Source: Macrocystis pyrifera (Eukaryota; Sar; Phaeophyceae; Laminariales; Laminariaceae). Taken from it: DNA of 64,000 nucleotides. The notes beneath the pieces were generated by a model that ran no database searches, was not told the origin of the DNA, and worked only from the letters and a program-made list of their open reading frames with translations. How positions within the stretch are numbered: the first letter of the stretch is position 1; each line of letters opens with the position of its first letter. This document shows, in pieces, positions 22,865 through 34,900 of the stretch. The stretch is from positions 62,001-126,000 of the forward strand of contig JASSKH010000046.1 in the NCBI GenBank assembly GCA_031763025.1, read 5' to 3'. The position numbers and the translations under genes were made by a program.

Positions 22865-23886
22865 AGCGCGTTTCGTCTCGTGGTTTACTTGATTTTATTT
22901 AGTATGCCCCCCTGTTTTTTGGTCTCTAAAATAGTACGTACGTCTGCAAAAGTAAGGGTCGCATAATTCGGCCAAAACAAATTTTACGGGTGGGGCTCTT
23001 TCAACTGAAAAACTATCCAACAGTGTCGGAATACCATTAGACAGTATTGTCTGCCAACACGTAGATCTACCCAGATTGGTACGGCTCTAGGGGCTGCTCT
23101 GCCCCTTGATCTCAGATTCCGGTTAGGGTTGGGGATTGGTGTTCTTCAAGTTAAAAGCGTCAGGAATGACAGCTAGTAGTGCCCACCCTATCATCGTCGG
23201 CAGCATGCGTCTGTTTTTTTTATAGTGATTGCATCGAATGTGCATGTATGATATTTCCTTTTCTCCGTGCGCTTCTACTCCAAGAGCAACGCGCCACGGG
23301 AACGTAGTAGGGATGGTGCCATATTGTTTTCTGAACTCTCTTTCACAACAAGAGAACCTCAAAATATCAGCCGGAACATGACTTCGGAGGTGTTTTGCTG
23401 CCAAGCGCAGACCCGTCGCTTTGTACGCGTTTTTGTTAGTCCTAACGCATGTACAAGGTGTGTAGTTCTCTAAACATGACATTCGTGGAACGAATAACTA
23501 AACTTTTCAAGAATGACAAGCCGATACCAGCAGCTTTTTTCCAGACATTTTCTGTCTAATTGGGAAGTGATCGACGTCGACGTGCATTCCTCTGTCTGAA
23601 AAATAATAATAATAATAATAATCGGGTCAATATTCGGGGAAATAAGTCGTCGAGTCTCGAACTAGTCGGAGCCAACACGCGAAAACCCCCAAAATATATT
23701 TTACAGGAAACAAACATCACCAAGATCACACGCCAACGTCGATCGAGTACCATTAAGCTGTAACATTTCAATTGTCCATCGCCGACTCCAAAATCACGAC
23801 ATGGCCTCGTTCTTCTTGACGAGTTCAGTTTTTCGTTTAACGTATACCGTGTTTTGGTAGGGGCGCGCCTTTTTTTCTTAGGCTCT

Positions 23887-24110
23887 GCACATCAAATCAG
23901 GAGCTCCATACCCCACCCAAAACCCGATTGTTGATTGTTGGAGGAAAGTGTAATTGCTACCCGATGAGCACTTCTATGGCCTGACATAACAATACAACGA
24001 AAAAGACCGCAACATAAGAATAGAATTTCTCCGAGTTTGGGTTGAGGGGCCCCGTCATGCACCAATCGTTTCAGACAAAAAAAGTGTCACCTCTATCACA
24101 GGACGAGGCT
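23887..24110. repeat. Diverged inverted-end repeat related to the S family
   Basis: CAGGAGCTCCATACCCCACCC on one side, and GGGTTGAGGGGCCCCGTCATGC plus GTCACCTCTATCACAG on the other. This is the layout seen at 12140-12330 and, more loosely, in the S elements. Confidence 0.5.
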
Positions 24111-24711
24111 GGCGAAAACGTATCGTACACGCTATCCGGCAGTTTCTCACTTGAGGAGGGTGGTTGTTAATGGTAATTGTTTTCGTCGATTGTTTCAAAA
24201 TGTAAACGTCGAACAAGTATTGGTACTGTGCAAGTATCATACGATTACGTCGCAACTACAGCGTGTACACACATACACTGTAGCACCACAGAAGCTCGAG
24301 GACACGTGCTTTCGAATAAGCGTGGTTTTACTCCTAACGGCCCAATACAGCGACTAGGACGTACATGCGAAGATTTGGTATTAATAGTATATTCAAGAAA
24401 AAATCTGGGAAATCACACAACTTTTCGAGTTCATCCCCGTTTAAAAAAAATCAAATTACATGGAACACCCAACAATACGGGCTAAATCGCATAAGAGCTC
24501 GAATCGCGATCGACGCTATACTGCTCGAGCTACGCCCTCCTGAAGAGAGACACCTCGTTTGGCTGCCGCTATACCACCATCTCGGCGCTACTGGGGGCTA
24601 CTGGTGGCGAGGTTGCTGTGGCGCTGCGTTCTGTTGAAGCGTGTTCACTGCCTGTTCATCCTTGTCCCCCACTTGTGATCACGTTTCCGCTGCCCACACG
24701 AACGCAGTGGT

Positions 24712-24924
24712 CCTCATTATTTGGTAAAGAGTGGAAGCTTTCACAACTTCCATTTGGAAACAAAAAACTTCCATTTTGACTTCCAGATGGAAGTTTTCCA
24801 CTTCCAAATGGAATTTTCTTACTTCCACACGGAAGTTGTGAAAGTCAAAATGGAAGTTGTTTGCTTCCAAATGGAAATTTTGGAAGTCGAGTGGAAGCTG
24901 CCACCCATTTACCAAATAATGAGG
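24712..24924. mobile_element. Fold-back element with perfect 17-bp inverted ends
   Basis: CCTCATTATTTGGTAAA at the left is exactly mirrored by TTTACCAAATAATGAGG at the right. The 213-bp interior is built from repeated, individually palindromic ACTTCCATTTGGAAGT-like blocks, so the whole can fold on itself. It has no coding capacity. Confidence 0.85.
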
Positions 24925-24961
24925 TGGAACTTGTTTGTTGGACACGAAGCGGCTGACGTAT

Positions 24962-25400
24962 GTGTCCCGCGGTAGAGCCAGTCGAATTTTCGAATTTCGG
25001 GCAAACCTCAAATACGGAGGTAACTCGTGAATACTGCCCCACCACAAGGCATGTGATGAATTTGCTTGAAACAAGCATTGCTTGAACCGCTGGACCCACG
25101 CCGTTCATTTTAGCCCTTGTTTATCACACACAAAGCATCATTTGATGATTTATCTGCCTCACGGTGGAGTCAGTCGAAATTTCAATTTTTGAGAAAATGT
25201 CAAAAAAGCGGTTGGTAACTTGGGTGAAATGCCCAATTCTCAACGTGTTTTATTATCTGTGTCCTGAACGTATTATTTCCAGGACCGCTGGGCCATCAAC
25301 ATTCATTTGCGCACTATTTCGTGCCAAACAAACATGTATTGGGTGGTTTATGTGCGTCGCAGTGGAGTAAGTCGAGAATTTTGCAATTTTCTCAAATTCT
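24962..25400 (+). repeat. Diverged tandem array of ~195-bp units
   Basis: Three unit starts can be aligned: GTGTCCCGCGGTAGAGCCAGTCG (24962), CTGCCTCACGGTGGAGTCAGTCG (25155) and GTGCGTCGCAGTGGAGTAAGTCG (25351). Each is followed by an AATTTT/TTTCAA-rich stretch and, in the first two units, a GACCGCTGG-like block. It directly follows the fold-back element. Confidence 0.65.
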
Positions 25401-25979
25401 GAAAATTGTTGAAATTCGCCATTATTTCTCGAAAGAAAAAATGAAAAAAAGATCAAAGTACATACGGCAAACGGCCTGATCAATACCTTTCATTCGAGCT
25501 ATAGCTTACTCCCGATTACTACTAACAATCACCCTCCGTATAAGTACAGTAGTAGCACTTCTTGGCGAAAAGGTTTCTCGCCGAGCGGGCTCCTCAACCC
25601 CATATCCTCGGAAGACCTTTTAAACGCATTTCGTTGGCAATCGCGATACCCATACAAACTGGGACTATGTATTCGTCGATCACTGCTGTACCTTTGGGTT
25701 TTCTCGGACCAGTTGCTGGGCGAGGTGTAGACCCCCTTAACCCAATATCGTCCGCGGGGTACCATTAGTGTTGTACGATATTATTCGTGATACACCCGTA
25801 CAACTGTCATTTGGGAGTATTCACCGCGTTTTACTTTTTTAGCTTTTCTTCTCCAAATCAGCTGCCGGGTGGGGCGGAGGGGTCCTCACGTGAGAAGAAT
25901 CCCTCAAAAAAATTTATCAGGCGGTACCCTGATAGGGCAAGCCCGCGTCTTGACTCCGAACACACAACCATTTGAGCAG

Positions 25980-26230
25980 GTGGTCCGAGATTATCACTCA
26001 TGTACCTATATGGGACGACGGGCTCCTTATTTCCGCGATGTTGGAGAAAAACTAGACGGGGCCAGAAGAACGTTTGGCTGGTCGGGACCGATCTGGGTCT
26101 TTCCTGGAACGAGGTAGATCAGCTATGAGGGGTTTATGGATATAGACATCGCTGACATCGCCGACATGGGGAGTGCTGGGTCTCTTGAAGTAATTGCCAT
26201 GCACGAAATGGGGAACGTGATCGGCCTCGG
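25980..26230 (+). pseudogene. Decayed paralogue of the metalloprotease HExxH exon
   Basis: The acceptor GAGCAG and donor GG|GTAAGT sit at the same relative places as in the exon at 7046-7312. The product starts RWSEIITHVP (intact copy RWSEVITHVP), needs a frame change after ISAMLEK, meets an in-frame TAG before SYEGFMDIDIADI, and ends VIAMHEMGNVIGLG. The second zinc-binding histidine is Asn (HEMGN). Length is 251 versus 267 bases. No partner exons were found nearby, so it is a pseudo-exon of a duplicated gene. Confidence 0.85.
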
Positions 26231-29200
26231 GTAAGTTCGTCACAAAGACTGTCGTATGCAATACGTGCGTACGTGATGACGACAATTTTTCTTTTGGGCT
26301 AAACTGAGATTTACTTACAGTAAACACAACAATCGTATTTGTCAATCACCACAGCACGACTAGCAGACAGCCCCTCGCTCGGCATACAGACTGTTTTTCT
26401 CCAGCTTTCTTCACGCTCGTTTTCGTTCCTATTGCTTCCCCGGGCTCCTTCAAGCCCCTTTTTTATTAAGCCATGCACGTTATAGTTACGGTAGGCGTGA
26501 GTGGTATTGATTCGTTCGCCACTGGATCTAGGCGTGGACGTGAACAATGACGGTGTCGTGGAGGATCAAAGCCCTCGATTACCTTATCGATAGCCGTGTT
26601 GCCATTAGCACGATAAAGTAAATTTATCTGCTCCTGGGGGTAAGCACCGAAGAGAACAACGTAGGCTGGACATCGGTGCCGTCCTTTGTACACATGCACT
26701 CTGCCGGTACGAAGAAGTGACGCGTGCTGAAAATCCCTGACTGCTGGAGCTCCTTGACTAAGGAAGTATAGTTTAGCCAGTACCGTCCTATCTGGGTGTT
26801 TCGATATCTCCCGTTCCATTCTCACAGTAGGCCATGACATTGTTCCACGGTGTTAGCGTTGGGCACGTAGAGCTCCTCAGGCGAGGACTGCCACAATTTT
26901 TCAGCACACCCCAACCTATAACCGTAGCCCCATTGGCCTACAGCAGTAACAACTTAGGTACTCCGACGTACACGACAAGACGGGGGGGGGGGGGGGGGTC
27001 GAATCGACCACCTAGCCTTGTGGTCGCTAGGTCTAGCGTATTTCTTTGAGCACATATTTCTCGTCGCCTGGCCTGAAACCTATCACTTTTTTACTTGACG
27101 CGGTCGCAATACGTCACGTTCCTGCATCCACACGAAGTTCAAAGACAGAACATATCGTTACATTCCTATGGCTACGTAGGGGTGGCCGCCCACCCTGGAC
27201 ATGCTGTCAAGTTAGCACAATCAAGAGGACAACAATCGGGGGCCAAAGGTAGAGCAAACGTAAAGGCCAGCAATGCCCAAGTATTGTGTACAAAAGCACC
27301 GCTCACGTGTCTGCGTCTATTCTTCAGTTACAGTAATCCCTGCGTCGCCTCGGGGGGTCGCCGCTTTCGTCCCTGACCTATTGGAGTGGCGAAACTTGAG
27401 CAGGTACAGAGCTCAGATGTGAGGAGCCTCAGAAAATCGTAAGGTCCGCCACTATCGTAGCGTGCATCTATACACAGGTTCAACAGCTATACGGACCCCA
27501 GGTTGTGTTCTGTGCCCCATATATAGCCCCTATGCTGCATAGTAGTCAACGCTGGCTTCAAACGTACCCAGTGGCTCTAGAATATTTCTAAAAGCGGGTG
27601 TGCCAAGGTCCGGCCGACCGAGCGCTGCACCGACGTCGCGGTGATGAGCCCCTTGACAAGGTGTCTCACAAGGCAGTCGGGGTACTCGGATGTGTTGTCC
27701 AACCCCCTTACCTTTGTCGGCGATCGGCGTACGGTACGCCATCTTGTACCTTAAGACGATCAGCATACCATTTGGTCGAGTGTCCAACCTTTCGACATAG
27801 GGGGGGGCTCCGTTACAACGTACGTCTGACGAGCTCCACACAAAACGTACCAGGTACGGTAGCACTTACGGTAGTAGCAAGCGCCGATCACGACATTTGG
27901 TCCAAACCCTGCGGTCACTCTCCATATTGGGTCCAGAGGGCGAGGCTAGGTGATCCGCCTTGTCGCGGAAGAGGACAGGGGTCCGATCACTCATTTTGTA
28001 CCTGAGACCTTGTACCGTAGTTTTTTGTGTGTTTCGAAGGTATTTTATAACGTGATTCGATTGTGCGCTACCTGTGTGTGGAATTTGGTTGTGTAAGGAT
28101 ACAGAAAACAATCTTAGCAAAAGGGACATCGAAATTGGGTTTATCCCCCGTACTCTCGTCAGGGACGAACAAAGGCCAAACGCACCGCCGCAATTACAGT
28201 GGTTTGTGTTTGACGCGGCCAAGCTTCGTCGCCGACATATGATACAAATCGTACATTGCGAAGCTATCGACCGAATTTTTCAAGGGATGCACCTAGCTTT
28301 GCCGCCAAGACATACCACGTACAGGGAAACATTTGGATCGACTTACCTCCATATGACGCGCTCGTAGGCAAGCAATACGCTCTGCAAAGAGATGTTTCTC
28401 TTTAGCAGACGATGCGAAAAGCGGTTTGCGCGCACACAAATCATATTAGGGTACATATCACGAGAGATGTACAAAGCACACACGAAGCGTAAAGGGTAGA
28501 GAGAATCAAACAAGGCTCAACCACCACAGACAACAATTCCTAGTAATTGACTGTGGGAAGCACCACGCATTATACACGCTGGAAAAAAACAGACCAACCA
28601 CTGTTGCTCTGTGAGACGCAAGGACGTGTACACCCTGACAGGACGACCGTAAAAAACCCGCAGGAAAAAACACTCACAGATATTCTACCGATCGTACTAC
28701 TCACCCTCTGGCGAACCGCTGTCACCACAACGCATTACAAGACCGAACCACACACACCCAAGCTTCAAACCAAGACAGGCATTACAGATGCTGGTCGCCG
28801 TACGCCGTCTCTGAGCAAACCGTTGGAAGGAGCAAGAAAAGAACCGCCCATCGCCGCGCTCCATTGTACACACCGCTCGTACAGTATTACTTTGCGGTAA
28901 GCTAATAATAATCGAACAGCATATCTCACTGGTCACGGGCAAAAGCTCGCTCAAGGAAGGAAACAGACGTCACATAAAAAGAACGGGGGCTTCTGTACCC
29001 CGACCCCCCTCCACGTGCTCCGTCTCGAAAGGGATGCATGGAGAATGGTCAAATGACTAAGGCAAGCAACAAATGAGTACGCCCCCCCCCCCCCCCCCCC
29101 CCCCCTACTCCAATCCAATCTCGTCGATTTTCTTGAAGCTGAGCACTTCAGTAGAATCTTCGCACTGACTTGATACACGCATTCGCCCTTACACCTGGTA

Positions 29201-31868
29201 TATCCAGTAGAAGCGCGGAAGGGTTCGTACCACAAACAGAAGAGCACATCGACGCGCTATGCTGGCCTGGGCACGCGGCGATCTGTCAAGACGACCATCG
29301 TTTCAGCGTGTTGCTTTAGTCGTTTCACTTGCTCTCTTTGTCATTGAGAAGCGTCAGCGTGGCTCTGGCTCGAATCAAAGCGCCTACAAGGTACGACAGC
29401 GCGCATGCGAAATCGCAGTTTTCTTGCGTACAACGTGCGGGTGAAAAACCAAGACGACCTTAAACCAAACCACACCAGAGGGACCAAAACCTACAAGTAT
29501 TCTAACCAAACAAATCTCAAGTTCAACAAGAAAGAAAGAAAATAAAGAACAGCAACATTTCCACAAACAAAAACAATATACTTGTATTGACACAAAGCAA
29601 AGAGTTTCAACCGAAACAAACAGACAGATGCTCAGCCGCAACAAGAACCGTGTTAATCAAACAAAGACTACTTCAACTGAAGCAGACCTCGCCCAACCAA
29701 AAAGAGCTACCTCAACCAAAACGAACCAATACTAGGACGTGTATCAACAACGAAAATCAGCCCGATCATGCCCCATGGTTCAGTCCTCCGGCATGATATG
29801 GACATGGCACGGAAAACACCTACATGCCGACAACGCCAAATCTGGGGGGTCGGAGGCGACTGCAGCCAGAAAAATGTCAGACCCTCAGAGTGGGAACCCC
29901 GTGTACCCTCAATCGTGAAGGCCGTCAGAGTCGACGGCACGGCTGACGAGGGCGGAGGAGGAAGGAGGAGGAGGAAGGAGGAGGAAGGAGGGGGGGGGGG
30001 GGGGGGCTAGGAGCGACAACATGAAACGATAACTAAGGCGGCAAAGACGGCGGCGGCGGTAGCCGAGGAGCATGAGGTACATACGGTTCCAAACTAGGCT
30101 GCCTGCACACGTTGTGCGTGTTTACTTAGACACACGAAAAGCCAGGGCGTCAACGCGTTGTGCGTGGCTGTGAAGCATGTACACCGTATTGTCTGCATAC
30201 CGCACTAAAAGGCGTACGAAGAAAATGTATTGTCTGTACACCACACGTTAAAGCCGGCACAAAGAACTATGCACACCCAACAAGATTTTAGAACGATTTC
30301 TTCCTCGCGACGAAGACGTGGGGGGCTACGAATAGCTGAGGTAGCATCTGACAAACCCTCACTACTGTAGATAGCACGTGCCCCACAAGGAACGCCTAAA
30401 CGTCAAACGCCAAAACCAAGAATCCGACACGTATCAAAATCACTAAAACAAAACAATACATCAAATCTAAAGCTCAAGAACATCAACACCAAAAACGCGC
30501 AAAATCAGAACTAACAATTCGCGGCATCATACATGAAGGTATCGAAACTATCGAAACTGAGGCAAGCCTGAGATGGTCGTGGTAGAGACAACTGGCAAGC
30601 GCGCACGTGAGGGGGGGCTATATCGACCACGCTGGGATGTTAACCCCCCCCCCCCCCCCGTCCTCACGGAGTTGTCCGACAGCAAGCGGACCCGCCAACG
30701 ACCGCCTAAGCACCATGGCTCAGTACAGTACAATTACCCGCACGGTCTTTTGAAACTTCTATACGTCGCCTACAGCATTGAGCCGCTCGCGTGATAGCAG
30801 CGCAAGGTGAAACAAATAGGCCACTTGTGGTCACAGCTCGGCGGCTCTCAAGTAGAGCAAGCGAACAATTGACGGAGGACCCGTATCGGTGTCTCAAGGC
30901 TCTCGAGCCGAGCAAGAAATCCACGAAAACCTCGGCCCCGCCCAGAGGGTTCCCTTTCCCCGCCGCACGTAAGAGAAGTGGGGCGACCACAGAGCTGTTT
31001 GCGTTCTTGACAGCAGTTCGAAGCTAAAACAGGGAGCCCTTTCCGGCGCTAAGCGCGCCTTCCAGGGACAATGCGACCTTCCAGGCGTTCGACGACCGCC
31101 ATTTCCTAGCAACACTAGGTGTCTGCCATGTTGTCTAGTCCACGGTCCCCATCGTGTTTCCGTCGGCGCTGCCAACAGAAAAGCCAAAGCGGGAGTTGCA
31201 ATGGAGGTGGGGGCGTGTGTGGGGAGGCAGTGCACGGAAAAAGAACAGGCGGAGGTCATGTCATGTGCGGATATATTGGGGGGGGGGGCGACGGGGAGAG
31301 GGGGGGGGGGTGTATACGGAGCGAGAGGGGGGCGGGGGGTCTATGCCCCGCAGTCCTCCCAGACCCGCGTCGCTCGATCCCCCAAGATGTTTCAGGACCA
31401 GCCGAGTCTTGCATCTTCCGATGACGTCGTCCTTGAATGGAGGAGATACAAAACGAGGCGAAGCAACACAGAAAAGAGGAACCGGACGAACTAGAACAGA
31501 AAACAAAATAGCACAGGAAAATAAACGAAAGAATAACCAAGGACTCCAAGAGCTAAAGCACAAAGCATGGTGAACAAAAGGACACCGGGGGAGAGCAAGA
31601 ACGAAGCAGAGCGAGACGAAGAAGATAAAGCAGGAACGAGAAAGAGAAACAGAGGAAGGCATATGCTGAAAATAATTACAAAAAGCCTGAATAAAGCAAA
31701 AGCAACACCAAAATACCAAAAACGAAATACCTACCAACACACCACGCGCAAAACACGAAGTATGAAACAAAAAATACAACAGAAACAGCCGGCAAAGAAC
31801 TGATGCCCAAACCTGACGCGCAGCATGACGAAACGTTACAAAACGCTTATTAACATCACCGAGGACAC
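26231..31868. other. Repeat-rich stretch without a recognised gene
   Basis: It contains G/C runs at about 26982-26998, 29083-29105, 29990-30006, 30646-30659 and 31279-31320, and one Q repeat. Purine-rich low-complexity DNA lies at about 29500-29720 and 31430-31800. Open frames such as 28074-28367 (+) and 27530-27865 (-) look protein-like in places but match no family I know. Confidence 0.45.
29015..29105 (+). repeat. Q-family repeat ending in a C run
   Basis: GTGCTCCGTCTCGAAAGGGA, GGTCAAATGACTAAGG, AGCAACAAATGAGTACG and then about 22 C. A clean example of the shared 3' end TGAGTAC(A/G)CCC. Confidence 0.8.
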
Positions 31869-31982
31869 TCACGCGCAGTGGTCCCAGCGGTATTCGTTGT
31901 ACATGTAAGGCAGGTCTTCATTGTCCGGATAGATGAACGCCAACCACTGGATGTTCGACATCGTTATGTATTCTCCCTTCAC
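31869..31982 (-). CDS. Tyrosinase-like gene, last exon with stop
   Basis: The acceptor GGCAG is followed by VKGEYITMSNIQW, FIYPDNEDLPYMYN, YRWDHCA and TGA. The carboxyl end matches the 'Tyr-..-Tyr-..-W-D-H-C' tail of related algal proteins as I remember them. The first six bases GTGAAG also follow the previous exon, so the exact junction is ambiguous but the protein is the same. Confidence 0.85.
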   Translation of the reverse strand: MKGEYITMSNIQWLAFIYPDNEDLPYMYNEYRWDHCA

Positions 31983-34900
31983 CTGCCGGGGATAATAAAG
32001 CACATCAAAATTCCTTTTTTCACTTTCGAGGCGTTCTACGATAGAGGTTCACCCTTCTTTTTCCAAGGTTCCTCGCTTGACCTTAAGGAGCTCCGTACCT
32101 CACCCAAAAACTGACTCTACCTGCAGTCTAAATGCATCCCGACGAATAATCACATGGCCCAAGTATATAACAACGTTATTTTTCGAAAAGCGATTGGCAT
32201 CATTCCGACGATTTCGGGTTAAGGAGCCCCGCCATTCAGAAAACAGTGTAGCGGAAACGTCTTACCACCCGTATCGTAGAATGCGTCATTAACGAAAAAG
32301 TAAATCTCGGGCCTGCAATAACTACAGTGGCTATCGCACGCAGCTTGCAAAGACGACGTTTGAGTAAATGTTCGATCTCGCGGCCTCCGTTGTTCTTGTT
32401 TTTCGTCACCTACAAGTTCCGGGGTTTCTAGCGGGTGCAAACACGTTTGTCTGCGGAAGGGTAGGGTTGCTCGTGTTACTACTATTTTTACTATTGTTAC
32501 TACAAGCACCTCACCCAAAAAATATGATCCAGAAATAGGAAAAAAAGACCACACAACATACACAAGCCTAAAGCATAGGGATATAGATCACGTAAAAACG
32601 TGGTGAAAACATTAATGGCAACCGTACTGAGTTTTTACCTCCTCGAGACTGCAGCAGGGAGGGGGGGGGGGGGGATAACTGACGATCTAAACAAACAGTG
32701 ACGATTTCAGAAACGACAACTGCGCGCTTGACGGGGGGGGGGGGGGGATTGACACAGATGGTTGTTTCTCCCACAGTGGTTGAATGTAAGGTATCGTATG
32801 GCGCGGGCACGACATGACCCTATCCGGAGTGTTCTCGGCCATCACGCTCCTTGTACACGGATGTATATCATCAATGTTTAGCATTTTTCTGGAGCCCCGG
32901 TCAGTCGGGAAAATGTTGGCCAAATAGTGCAACCTCCATCACAGCACTTGCCCTCACACTACCATCCCAGACCGCGAGCCGACAACGGCGACGGTGAATG
33001 GGTCGGGGGGGGGGTGTACTCAAATGTTTCTTGCCTTAGTCATTGGACCATTGACCACGCATCCGTTTCGAGACCGAGCACCATTCCTACTCTTGATAGA
33101 GACACCTCCAACGACTAGGCTATAGCGTTGTTTCTATATATTACATAGAAGCTATTTACTAATCTTGGGGGGGGGGGGGGGGGGGGACAGGATACAATTC
33201 TTAAACGAAAATTACAAAAACAAACTGTGTCTTCTTTCTTCATGAAATTACCCTGAACCTGGTGGCAGAAAACTTCAAACTGCAAAATACCAGGGTTTCG
33301 TATGGTAAGACATCGGGAATACATGGGAGGGAGGGATGTACTCAATATTACGCTTGGCCGTAGTCGTATCGCCATCGACCCTCGCATCCCTACAGGTACA
33401 ATGCCGGGACGGAGCACGTCCGGTTTTCACCGACCTGGCAGACATTGCTTGCGCTAAGTGCGGAGCGCCTTGGGGTATTTGGCGCGTTGCATGCAAGGGT
33501 GAGCCGCATCCTACTGAAATCCGTTTGTGAGGCGGAATTTCTTCCGCGTGGATGACAGCGAGAATTGACTTGTTTTCCTGTAGTGTTCATGGTAAAGCGT
33601 CTACTAATCGATTTATTTTCTTGGTGTGGCCGGTTCCAGAGACAGAACAGCAATGGGTTTACCATGTAACTGCCTCGTGGGTTCCTCACCATATACACAC
33701 TACGTGACCCTTGTGTGGAGCATAGCTTCTCCACCACGCACAAGGGATCTAATAGGAACCGCACGTTGCGGCGACCGCCATGCCAAAACAAAAAAAAGCA
33801 GATATGTACCCTGGTTGTCTAGCTCACATAGTGAGCGGCATGTTTTCCAATCGACGCCAACCCAACCTACACACAAAATATTTAAGAATATGTATATAGT
33901 GGGGGGGGAGGGGGGGTACTCATGCCATGCATGGCCGAAGTCGTATGATAATATAGACTCCCCGCATCCCGAGAAAGTGAGGACGGAGCACATCCGGTTT
34001 TGGGGGCAGGATGCGATGGCCTCAGAAAACAAATGGTGCACCTCTACTCTAGCACCAATTACGAACTTCCCGGTCTTCGGCTCCCCTTTGATAAACCTTC
34101 AAGCAAGACCGACCGATCCGACCGGAGAGGTTGGACGGTTGGGGCCCGGGACAGGTTTGAGCACCTCGAGTAAGCAACCACGGTACCAGCCCTACTAGTA
34201 GTATGATATTTTTGCTAGCGATGGTACTTTGGTTTCAGCAGGCAACGCACGTAAAATGTTAGTCGGAGGACTAAAAAATTACCAGATCTCCAAGGAGGAC
34301 CCAAAAGCAAAAAATGAAAAAAAAAATCAATTGGTTGGAGGATCGCTCGTAAAAAGGTTCTTGGAAGTGGGCTGAGAACTCGACCTACAGTCGCAGGCCA
34401 GGTGCTCATGTGAGGCACCACCCGTGTATACCGTATACCGTGTACACGTTAATGTTGGTAGTAAGCGGACCTTCACTCTGAACGGCAGCACATCCACCGC
34501 CGCGTGACCTCCGCAGATCCCTTTGGTGCAACTGGGCATATCGAGGGATCCGTGTCGGACGTCCTCCCAGTTGCAGATCATGCCCGTTTCCCCCACCACA
34601 TATCCGTGCGTGTAGCCCCAAACCTCGTCAAAGTCGAACCTGCATGAACATTCGTCGAACACGAGGGGAACGCCAGCCAGCACTTTTTACACAATTGTCA
34701 GCCAACTCCCCGCCATGTGTACGAGTGGCGGTAGTAAGTTGTCGCTATACGTGGGCCACCTTCTCGTTGTCCTGTTTCTTCTCGTGTAGGGTTTCTTCAA
34801 TACCGGTTGTGATTGAGACCTTTGTTTGTCATTTGAGATCTTTCAGGCCGCCTGCCTATTTGTCCCGCACGAAACTGAAAAGTAAGCAAAGCGATAATGC

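Noticed and set aside
24500-25400. CRISPR-like spacing of repeats
   Set aside because: The repeats are palindromic fold-back blocks and a diverged tandem array without unique spacers, in a eukaryotic context.
28074-28367. 97-residue forward frame (RDIEIGFIPRTLVRDEQRP)
   Set aside because: Looks protein-like but has no splice context, family motif or neighbour support.
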